64,000 nt of DNA from Rhynchonema sp. JSB1_4 (Eukaryota > Nematoda > Chromadorea > Monhysterida > Xyalidae). Position numbers and translations under genes: made by a program. The stretch covers positions 96,810 through 160,809 of the forward strand of contig JASAMV010004701.1 of the NCBI GenBank assembly GCA_030248065.1, given 5' to 3'. Of this stretch, positions 44,971-55,410 are shown in pieces. Under the pieces are notes generated by a model. It had not been told where the DNA came from and searched no databases. It worked only from the letters and a program-made list of their open reading frames with translations. The first letter of the stretch is position 1; every line of letters begins with the position of its first letter.

Positions 44971-46601
44971 AATAAGATCATAAGATCACAACAATTTCGT
45001 TGAACTCTCAATAATTTTATGAACAATATTACATTCTCATTATTTTGCATTTTTAAATCCGAACGCACGTCGCATTCTTTCATCATCAAATGTATGTTTA
45101 TTATTTCATTTTATTGGAAAAGTAAAAGTTGAGTAATTTTCTTGCAGCACATTAGACTCACAAACAAATGACCACGTGAACACACACACACACACAAATA
45201 TTAAAATCACGATTTTGCATACCTTCATGGAGCCAATAAATAGCGACATACATGAACCTCAGTCCAATCATGATGACATTCTGGTTTATTTCGTACTTCA
45301 ATGCAAATATTTTCAAACAAAGGGATTGGAGTCGGGTAAATACCTAACAAGCGGTTGGGTATGGCAGTTGTACCTTTTTATTAAAGTTTTTGGAAAAAAG
45401 TGTTGGAGTGCATGTCCCAAGTTGTATCCGCAAATGTACTTTTCCTACTGTGTATTTCCAACAGTTCTCCATGATTATGAGTGCTGATATCCACACATAA
45501 AATCTTTCAAACGCTCTGTGTTTTAGCAGAAACCATTAGAAACGCCACGGTGTTGATAACAACGTCACTGGATTGTTTTGTTTCGTCGTTCTGGATTATT
45601 TTCATTATCTGTTCAAATCCGGCCCCTTTGGGCTTTGGCGTGTGTCAGCGCATCTGATCCGGTGGCCTATTTTGAGAGAGAAAATCGCCTTGAAAAATCG
45701 CGCCTCAAACAAAAAATCATGGCTAATGCGCATTACTACTCGGCCGTACATGTTAGATTTTGAACGACAGCACCAGCCCCATAGTAGCCAACTGGTCTGC
45801 GTGTGATCTCAAAATGACAGGAAACAATTGTGAAAAACATACGTATAATCGAAAGACGCATGCTCGCATGCGCCAATAGGGGCATTGACTTTTGTTCACG
45901 TTCTTTCTCAGTGTTGGGCGGGATGTTAATCACACCGACTAATACGGTGTGGAAATTTAACTTGAATGTAACTTGAAATTTTATATTTTACGATCATAAT
46001 TCAAAACAAAGTTCTTAATAACGCAACGACCAGGTGATTATACTGACCTGGTCCAGAAACCTGCTGGTTTGGCCTATCAGCTGTCAACTGCGCTAATCTG
46101 ATCAGGAACCATAGATCACACAAAGCATTATTTTATTGACAGCATGCCAAGCGCGGATAAATCACAATCAGATGTTTTTTGGAAGTTGCAAGTTTACATC
46201 ATGTTCTTCAGATTATTGCAGTGAAAACCGTGTAGGCTCACAGATCTGGCACACGCTTACCGCTGAGAAGCCAACAAGGAATCAAAACAAAACTTCAGTT
46301 AAATTTAAGTTAATTTTATTTAAAATAAATTTTTATTCGTCATTTCATGATTCATGAATGTTTATGAGTTTTGAAGGAATGAGTGTGGTGTTCTTGTGCT
46401 TCTATTGTCCTTTATAAGAGTGCAGCCATTTGCGGCTCACGTCCTAGTCGTGTTTCAAAGGACACAAGTCAAAAATGTGATTTGTTTATTGCCAAAATAT
46501 GAAAATACTCCTGCGTTAAAAATTATGTTTAAAAAATTTTAAATATAAGAAAGTAAACTGAATTTTTGTTCCGGCAGCTTTCAAACTCGCCATAGCCCAG
46601 A
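44971..46601. other. gap between ShKT genes 1 and 2
   Basis: AT-rich, with no convincing exon. A short (CA)n lies at 45178-45196. TTTATAAGAG at 46411-46420 lies about 185 bases before the gene 2 start and could be its TATA box. Confidence 0.4.
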
Positions 46602-48376
46602 ATGAGCTTGTCTTCGCGATATTATTTGATCGCAATTGTGTCGATTGTTACTGGACGCACGTTGGCGCATGATGACATCACATATCACACACAACCTGGC
46701 AACAAAGGTGTGTGGGTGTTTTGTGCCTGTCGGTTGACGCAAAGTCGGTTTTGTCCATATATAGCCTACAGCTAACATGTATGTTTTTCAATAACTTTGG
46801 GCCTTGCCTGAAAGCCAAGTCCAATCGTAGAAAACGTTCGAGACATGCTTCTCTGCTTCTATAGTGTCCCGTACAATGATGCATTTCAGGGTTCCCTGAG
46901 ATGGTGGACATCAAACCGATGACCCGAGATCCATACCCCAAAGAGCCTGGCGATGGTCTGACACCAAGTGCGACCGGACTGTACAAAACGGCTGAAATTA
47001 ACAAAATGGCGTACAACATCGTTCCAGATGTGCAACCAGTGAAACATCATTCAGCAAGAGAGATCAGGATGATCGAGGAAGCAGCTAATCTGGGGTAAGG
47101 CTTTCGTTCATCCACACAACGAACCTGTATGCTAGTTTACAGTTTGAGAAAAGGTTCGATTTCCACTTGTATAGACATCAATTTCCGGCGCGTGAGGTTG
47201 TGCTGAACGGTCTGACGTATTACCTAAAAGCCTGGCCGCCCAAGACAGCTATTCCGCGCAGAACGAGAGCCCTGGTGGATCAAACGGAACTAACGAATAG
47301 AAGTCAGTGGGTTGGCCCTGGTTTTTAAAGTTTCGTTTCAGTATGTTTTTATACACTTTTATTTGCAGCCGTGATCCCGGTCGACGAGAAATCAATGATG
47401 AGTCCAATTGCCAAGTCGATGGCCGAAATGGCAATGATGATGACCAATGAACACGCAATGGACACAATGGTCCAAGGCCACAAATTGATGGAAATCGACC
47501 CGAAACCAAAATGTAGCGATGTGCATGAGGTGATGTTTCATGAATTGATGAGCATTTCACACGATAGATGTTTGATTTCACGATTGCTGTTCTTGTGCAG
47601 TTGTGCTGTTTCTGGGCGTCGCTCAACCACTGTGTCTCCAATCCACGATACATGAAATGGCACTGCCCGAATGCGTGTGGCACTTGCGGATGTCAAGGTT
47701 GGGGGCTGATCATCTAACCTGCTGCTAGCAGACTATTCGACATGTTTACTAAAACGACCTTGTTCATGTTTGAGAGACGGACGTGGGGAAATGCCGAGTG
47801 GCGGTGGCCGAAGTGTGTCTGCTGAGTCCAGAACAAATGGCGCTGCCGGATGATGGCGATCCGAACCCGATCCCGGCGTCGAATATGAGCTCGATGGAAT
47901 GTCCGAATAAATTCAGGGTATTCGTTGATTTGTCAACTTCATGCAACATCTACTCGTTCAGTTGTTTCTGTATTTCGTGCGGAATATACTGTACCTTCAC
48001 CCAACACCCACACGCCATGATTATGGCGTTGCCATTGCCACACTGTTCGGACTGATGTTTCAGGATTGTTGCTATTGGGCGGGCAAGGGCGAGTGCAATC
48101 GCAATCCATTTTTCATGCGCCCCAACTGCCAAGGCGCGTGCGGCACATGTAGATGCGGCAGTAAGTTACAGTGATATTGTTTTTTTGCAAACAAGTCACC
48201 AATTATGTACTGTGTTTCTAGTTAACGGAGCGACCAGGGATCCGAACTGTGTTCCGAACCTGAAGCAATCCTCTTGTCCAAATGTTGTCAACCCAACGAA
48301 GCACAAAGCGCCAAAACGACAGCGCAGCACATCACCGCGAAAAATCCGAGGATATGGTTGGGTGATTAAAAAGTGA
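46602..48376 (+). CDS. Secreted ShKT-domain protein 2 (two ShKT domains)
   Basis: Eight exons: 46602-46707, 46890-47094, 47175-47302, 47369-47529, 47601-47697, 47775-47917, 48064-48160, 48222-48376; 363 residues. The N-terminal hydrophobic stretch YYLIAIVSIVTGRTLA is a signal peptide. A region without Cys follows, Met-rich near its end (AEMAMMMTNEHAMD), then CSDVHE leading into ShKT 1 (LCCFWASLNHCVSNPRYM to CGTCGC). The linker (KCRVAVAEVCLLSPEQ, ending NKFR) precedes ShKT 2 (DCCYWAGKGECNRNPFFM to CGTCRC). The tail is short and very basic (KHKAPKRQR). Exon sizes and phases of the ShKT modules are the same as in genes 1, 3 and 4, so the four are tandem paralogues. Confidence 0.88.
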
Positions 48377-49306
48377 TTGTTTTGATTTGATCTTTGTGAT
48401 GCAGGTTGATTCAACGCGCATTCCACTTTTGTATTGATATCACTAGACAATCACTTTATGGTCACATGTATTCAATCGCCGTAAACTTTGACTGTTCACC
48501 TACACCGTTGCTGCAATGACCGCGCAATTACATATGTAACTTTGTTTTCGTAAGCCGTGAAGCGTGAAGTGTGTATCTTTGCATTTTTTCACCGATTATG
48601 AGAAAGCAAACTGCTCAATGTCGTTCAGGTTCAGTTGCCTTTTCGCAACTGTTGTTATGCAACACATTCATGCTTTGCTGCTCATCAACGCATCACGAAC
48701 ATTTGAAAAAACGAGTTTGAAGTTGTTGACGCAATTTACTGAACCATGTTGCAAACACGGTGCTGGGTATTTGCACGTCCACGATTTTTGGATTGTATGG
48801 ATCAGTGGATATTAGGGGCTGCCTGTGGGAACATTTGACTTTTGAGATACGTTTGACTTTGGACAAAACTGTTCTTGTCAGAAACCTAAGACAGGACAAA
48901 GGCGAATCGCCATTCATTCTTGTCCCACACAGGTACAGACATCATAATGTGTAGTGCATATGAAGCATCTGATTTATTGCATATGCAAGTGATTGAGTAA
49001 GTTTTACAGCGCGAGCGAAGGTGAAACGACACGATCCGGAAATGTTTACCTGGACGCAACAGGCACGAGTTTTTGATGAACGAACCAACGAAAACTAAAC
49101 AACAAACATTTACGTCAAAAACAGGATCGGCAACACGGTTTTGTTAAATTCGTAATTAAAATGGAGTATGACACGTGTTGTTTATTTTAAAATGTTTCTA
49201 TGTACATCATTAGATGCAAAATAGGCGTGCGATGTATAGTCCGTCCACCAGCTCATGGCACTGGGCTGCCGGGGTTCCCTTCCTCCACGTAAGAAAGAGA
49301 AAGCGG

Positions 49307-49363
<57 letters not shown>

Positions 49364-50735
49364 AAAAAAAAAAAAAAAAAAATTTACTTAAAAAAAGACA
49401 AACCACCACATTACTATACACGGTTAGTGTGTGCAATTTATGGAAGTGGACATCTAATTCATGTGCGAAAATTTCAACAGCAAAATTTACAGTTGCAATT
49501 ACTACGCTACACATGCAAGCACTGCGACAAAAAAAGGCATAGGCCCAAGCTTGGTGATCGGGTCGAATCGTCCTGTCCTGGCTTGATCACGTGACCTTTT
49601 TTCAAATTAAGAGTATTAAAGAAATTTACTGTCCCCAAATTTCGATCAGCGTGAAAGACCAAAATTAGTGGCATCGGTACATTTAACTTTAAGCTATTAA
49701 ACTATCCTTAGTTAAAAACACTAAGGCAGGTCCGGTCCGATCAGATACGATCATCAAGTTTCATATCGCTCCGTATGTTCTCCTTCGCACAATCGTCTCA
49801 AAGGTGAAAAACCGCTCGACGCTTTGTTACCTTTTGCGAAAAAAATGATGAATAATGCTTACACTGCTTCGACAACCGGTCAGACTGAACTTAAAACAAT
49901 TGATGCTAGTAGTTTCGAAAAGGTTGTGACTGATGGAAGATGAGGTATGTTCGGTCGCAATAACAATCGTGTCGGTGAAACATCATGCGCAAAACTTCAC
50001 GTGCACGTGCGTGCACGCGAAGTTACTTCGACGTTTGCCTATACTTTGCACTGTTTCGCACACGCGTGCAGGCGACTTGAACTTTCAGCCCAGAATTGCA
50101 CCCGGTACTGTTTATGCACGCGGGTGGAAATGTTTAGTTCAAGCTTGACTCAACCACAACGACATCAAGAGCAAGCAAGCGACACAACCGATCATACAAT
50201 ACAGCGCAACCGTAATGTGCCGTAAATAGGCGTGAACGGATTTGCGCATGTATTCGTTCGTTAGCAATCGATATGTGTTGCTGTTTTATTACTTGGATAA
50301 TTATAAAGTGGTTGACATAAATCGTTTCACGACCTAGTTGGCGTACAGCGTTTTACGAAGAGGAGTCCGCGATGAACGTCGGTTACCTACCTGTACCTAT
50401 TGGCTGTCGCAGCCTCACTGTGCGTCAACCATGTTGTAAAACAACTTGTGAAAACTGCTTTACAATACGCCACCAAAGTACACTGTCCAGTTGTTTCCGC
50501 CGCTGCTGCTGCACATAAAACGTACGACACGCATTATCAAGTGCGCATGCACGTAAACAATGCAATTGACACCGGAACTCTATTACAACGCGAAGTTGAT
50601 AATGAACTTTGACCGTTGTTTTGCCGCGAGTAACATATACAGGTAAGGATCCTGTTTTTGCTTGCCGTTATATGGCTGGAAATTCGCCCGTCGGTGTTAA
50701 TTATGCCCAGGAGATGCTGGTCAGAATAATTGCGT
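48377..50735. other. gap between ShKT genes 2 and 3
   Basis: No gene is recognised. A truncated TATAGTCCGTCCACCAGCTC MITE end lies at 49236-49262, next to a poly-A tract of about 70 bases (49310-49381). GAAACATCA occurs at 49977. Frames at 48564-48815 and 50400-50612 show no domain. Confidence 0.4.
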
Positions 50736-50743
50736 TATATAAG
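50736..50743 (+). promoter_or_regulatory. Probable TATA box of ShKT gene 3
   Basis: TATATAAG, followed by GC-rich DNA, lies 106 bases upstream of the ATG at 50842. The position fits a TATA box with a short leader. Confidence 0.5.
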
Positions 50744-50841
50744 CTCGCTGGGCGCAACACAGCGCACAGTCGTGAGTGGTGAGTGGCCTTGAACAATAGC
50801 AACTCTCAAAGTTCAATTTTTTTATCGACAACCAAGTGGTG

Positions 50842-53800
50842 ATGATGAAACTGCTACTGTTTGTCACGTGCCTCTGGGCAAACCAGCTGCTCGCCAAAGC
50901 CTGCACCGATCTCAATAAGGTACATATCTGATTATGAGCTGAGCCTTCTAGGTGATCTTGCGATAAATCGATAGCGTGATTATACCGAATTCTGCAATCA
51001 GTTTGTCAACGTTGTTTGCAGAGCTGTTGTTTCTGGGCAGCGTCAGGCGAGTGCGAGTCGAACAAACTGTGGATGGCTCAAAACTGCAAGGCCGCCTGTA
51101 GTGCCTGTGACTGCACTGGTAGGTCACCACAACACTGTTTGCTCTTTCTGTTCTTTTCATGCTTGATAACAGTACTTTGAACACATTCGAGTTGTGGCCG
51201 GCTAGCTTTGCATATTGTTGTGTCCCCAACGTTTGCTGAGAAGCATAAGTGACGAAACATCACATGATTCCAGAACGCGACGTGACCAAATGCGCCGTTT
51301 CGGTGTCGTCCGATTGCGCCCTGAAGCAAGGACAAGTGGCGGTGCCCCCCAATGCCGACACCGACCCGGTCCCATCGGACGAGCAGGATGGCGATTGCCC
51401 CAACAAATTCAGAGTGCGTTTGCTCTGGTGGATGTTTTCTTTTAAAAGTTTCATTGTTGTTTTCATTGAAAAACTGTGCGCGTAACAACAGATTCATCTG
51501 CGTAAATTAATCGGTTTTAATTTCAGGATTGTTGCTATTGGAAGGACAGCGGCGAGTGCGAAAGCAACCCATTCTGGATGCGTGTCAACTGTCAGGGTGC
51601 TTGCGGCACTTGTGGATGCACACGTGAGTTACGAACACAATTGTGGGTGCAGCCTAGTATAGTCTTCTCTATATAGTGACACTTTAGCACTGTCGAATAG
51701 TGGACAGTCTTGGAAGCCATTTTGATCCCCCAGTTGTTTGCCACTAACCTCTTGCCTACAACTCTACATAGTGTATATTCTTTATGGTGACAGAAAATGG
51801 AAGGTCCCGCGCAACTACAAATGTCACTATGTACAAAGAGTGTGTCTACATTTCGTCATTTCTCAATCACAGAAAATGTATAATACATACATACATACCA
51901 TGGTATAGTCCGTCCACCAGCTCATGGCACTTTGTGTTGCTGCTGGCCGGTTTTTTCCCTTCCTCCACGTTCTAATGAAAGAGAAATTGAGCGTGAGCGA
52001 TTTTGCAAAAAAAGTTAAAAAATAAGAAAATGTGTCCAAAACGATTGAATTCGATCAAATTTAAAATTAAATTAAATTAAAATCGATAAAACACGTCGAT
52101 TTCATAAAAACAGCAATTTAGGAGCAAAAATAATTTTTTTGGAAACTCAATTTTTCTTTCATTAGAACGTGGAGGAAGGGAACAAACCAGCCAGCAGCAA
52201 CACAAAGTGCCATGAGCTGGTGGACGGACTATACAATAGTTTGTAGCTGCACACTGATTAAATACCTGAATGTGTGTAGGCATGGCGGAAGTTTTACGGT
52301 TTGTGTTAGGGCTCCACCAGATAGACCCGAAACCCGAAACCCGAAACATATTTTTTTCTATGTCCATGTTTCGGGTTTCGGGTTTTGAAAAAAAAACCCG
52401 AAACCCGAAACACAAAGCATGATAATCGAAAATGTTTCGGTCTTGCCACTTGTAGCTGACGTGCCCAATTTATACGGTCAGTCGAAACATTTTCGATTAT
52501 CATGCTTCGTGTTTCGGGTTTCGGGTTTTTTTTCAAAACCCGAAACCCGAAACATGGACATAGAAAAAATTTATATTTCGTGTTTCGGGTTTCGGGTCTA
52601 TCTGGTGGAGCCCTAACGGTTTTGTTAAATTTTCTTGGTGATTTTGACACTGGACCTTAATTTCAGTTGCGGACGCCAACAGCGCGCATTGCACCCCAGA
52701 TGCAGCCAAGACAACTTGTGGTCGCCCACCATTCAAACCCGAACGGCCCGCTCCACAGGCCCCACCGTTCACCCCAGAGAAACCGGCTCCAGTTGCCCCA
52801 CAAATGCAGCCAGAGAAACCATCGCCTCTCATGGGACACTATGGTCCACCAGCCCCACCCCCGTTTGTGCCAGAGAAACCAGCCCCACAGGCCCCACCAA
52901 TGCAGCCGGAGAAACCAGCTCCCATCGCCCCACCCATGCAACCCGAGAAGCCTGCTCCGATCTCAGATGGTTACCAGGACCAGAACACACCTGTAGCTCC
53001 CCCAATGCAACCAGAAAAACCCGCCCCTGTTGCGCCACCTATGAAGCCAGAGAAGCCAGCCCCGATCTCGAACGGTTATGAGCAGCCTCAGGCCCCTCCG
53101 ATGCAGCCTGAGAAGCCAGCCCCTGTCGCCCCACCTATGCAGCCAGAGAAACCAGCTCCTATCGCGCCACCCATGCAACCCGAGAAGCCTGCTCCGATCT
53201 CAGATGGTTACCAGGATCAGAATACGCCTGTTGCTCCCCCAATGCAGCCAGAAAAACCCGCCCCTGTTGCGCCACCTATGAAGCCAGAGAAGCCAGCCCC
53301 GATCTCGAACGGTTATGAGCAGCCTCAGGCCCCTCCGATGCAGCCTGAGAAGCCAGCCCCTGTCGCCCCACCTATGCAGCCAGAGAAACCAGCTCCCATC
53401 GCCCCACCTATGCAACCCGAAAAGCCAGCCCCAATTTCAAATGGTTATCAAGATCAGAATACACCTGTTGCTCCCCCAATGCAGCCAGAAAAACCCGCCC
53501 CTGAGGCCCCTCCGATGCAGCCCGAGAAGCCAGCACCAGTCGCGCCGCCTATGAAGCCAGAGAAACCAGCTCCTATTTCTGACGGCTACGCCCCACCAGC
53601 TCCCCCACCATTTACACCTGAGAAGCCTGCTCCTCTTGCCCCACCAATGCAACCAGAAAAGCCCGCCCCTGTTGCGCCACCCATGGAGCCAGAGAAACCC
53701 GCCCCGATCTCAGACGGTTATGAGCAGCCCCAGGCTCCACCAATGCAGCCCGAGAAGCCAGCCCCAGTCGCGCCACCCATGCAACCAGAAAAGCCAGCTC

Positions 53801-54538
53801 CACAAGCTCCCCCTATGCAGCCTGAGAAACCTGCCCCGATCTCAAACGGCTACACTGCGCCTGACGTGATGAACTCTGAAGACCTCGAAGCTCCACCCAT
53901 GGTGCCGGAGAAACCAGCCCCAGTTGCACCACCGATGCAACCCGAGAAACCAGCACCACCTTGTAAAGATGCTGATCAGGTTTGAACAGATATGGATAGA
54001 TTTGAACCAATAGATTGATAACTTGATTCTAATAGTTGTCCAAGCAACTAACTAGGGGCAAAAATTGACATTCAACAATTCATTACAGCACTGCTGCTAC
54101 TGGGCCAACAACGGCGAATGTGACAGCAACCCATTCTGGATGAGAGTCAACTGCCAGCAAGCTTGCGGCACTTGTGGATGCTCAGGTGCGTTTCCACGAC
54201 CGATTCTGGTCCTAGAGTTTTTCTTTTGTAATGTTTCGTAAATTCACCAATATTGGTGCTTTTATGCACACACGACGCGTGCCTGTGCCAGTTACACAAT
54301 GGAATTTTAATGAAACTTTTGCTGGTATAAGTGCAAATGGAAGAATATTTTGTGCCAGCCAAGCGCCAAACGAAACATTAGGTTATTCGATAGTCAGTTG
54401 TTGATTCGATTTACCGCCATTGTTTCAGTGACCAACGCTGACGCCTGCACGCCAGACGAAGCTGCCAAGAACTGTCCAGCGCCATCTAAGCCATCCCCTA
54501 GTCCGTACAGACATAGGAGATTCTCCCCAAGGTCGTAA
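50842..54538 (+). CDS. Secreted ShKT-domain protein 3 with a long PEKPAP repeat (three ShKT domains)
   Basis: Seven exons: 50842-50919, 51022-51118, 51274-51413, 51527-51623, 52667-53979, 54089-54185, 54429-54538; 643 residues. The signal peptide is MMKLLLFVTCLWANQLLA. ACTDLNK leads straight into ShKT 1 (SCCFWAASGECESNKLWM to CSACDC). The linker exon has KCAVSVSSDCALKQGQ and ends NKFR. ShKT 2 is DCCYWKDSGECESNPFWM to CGTCGC. One 1313-nt exon encodes about 437 residues built from APPMQPEKPAP units. ShKT 3 (HCCYWANNGECDSNPFWM) and a short Pro/Ser/Arg tail end the protein. The repeat resembles proline-rich structural or adhesive proteins by composition only. Intron 4 holds a MITE and a large palindrome. 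Confidence 0.9.
51906..52231. mobile_element. Mariner-type MITE in ShKT gene 3, intron 4
   Basis: TAGTCCGTCCACCAGCTCAT pairs with its complement at the right end, with TA on both sides. It has the same long arms as the copy at 43745-44072, with the arms' insides in mirrored order. Confidence 0.85.
52307..52616. repeat. 310-bp palindrome rich in CCCGAAACCCGAAAC
   Basis: TTAGGGCTCCACCAGATAGA at the left is matched by its exact complement at the right. Three GGGTTTCGGGTTT/AAACCCGAAACCC blocks pair across a loop of about 50 bases near 52440-52490. It is probably a foldback MITE. No exact target duplication was found. Confidence 0.85.
52804..53970 (+). repeat. Coding repeat APPMQPEKPAP with a 237-bp higher-order period
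   Basis: The 33-36-nt units encode APP-M-x-PEKPAP with V, I, Q or E variants. Three 79-residue superunits carrying ISDGYQDQNTPV or ISNGYEQPQ start about 237 bp apart (near 52963, 53200 and 53437). Period and phase are conserved, so growth by unequal exchange within the exon is likely. Confidence 0.9.
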
Positions 54539-55410
54539 ATGTATATTGTTTTCCTTTTGAGCCTGCTGGTCATTTTCCCTAGTTTTATTCACTATTTTTT
54601 ACCCCTTTCTCCCTTTTGTCATAAAAGTGAGGAAGTGCGATAAAACATTTTGTGTGTGGGTATTTGGGTTGGGTGCAAAGATGGTGTCTGAAATTTCGAC
54701 CTGAATTGATTGTAGCCTTGCAGAATCAGGCAAACTTTTGTCGTCACTTGTTTGTTACGCTCCAGTGCGAGTAGCTTTTGTTGTGTGATGCATATAAACC
54801 ACGTCGTCTTTCATAACCCCGCATGTGCACTATTACAGTCAATTGTGTATTGATCGACCCAGAACTGCATTTGCATCGACATTTTGGTCCGTGTTTACGA
54901 TGTGCTGATTTTGAACGAATTTCAAAAATATTTGAATAAAATACAAAATATTAATTCATAAAAACTAGTTTGACTTTGCAATCAGCGAAACGAAAGAAAA
55001 AACAACATATGTACATAACGCATACACAACTTCTGTCACTGCACACGGAATGACAGAAATAATTGACAAACTTGAGCAAATTTGCACACACAATTGTCGG
55101 AAGTTGCTCCAGACAAGTATGTCACATCTGTCATTTTATATCACAAGAACGCAGCTGAATATACAAAAAAGAGCAATGCGCACAGCGCGCACACACACAC
55201 GCAGGACAGAAGTATGAGCTCTGGTGCGATGCTTTGTCAAGGCGAGAATTTTGTAAGAACCAGTTTCAGCAACAAAGCACAATTCCCGGTTTGCAGCTTT
55301 TTAAAGAACACCACCAGCCCGCCCGGCGACGAAGAGCATAAAACAAAAAAACATGTTCATTCGAAATCTTAGCTGAAAAACGAAGTTTTCAAAAACCGAC
55401 CATTTCCAGA
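54539..55410. other. gap between ShKT genes 3 and 4
   Basis: No exon is seen. CATAAAAC at about 55337 lies roughly 75 bases before the gene 4 ATG and may act as a TATA box. Confidence 0.4.

Noticed and set aside
49310..49381. Poly-A run as a retroposed mRNA tail
   Set aside because: It directly adjoins a truncated MITE end and no gene-like sequence precedes it. Simple expansion of an A-tract is more likely.
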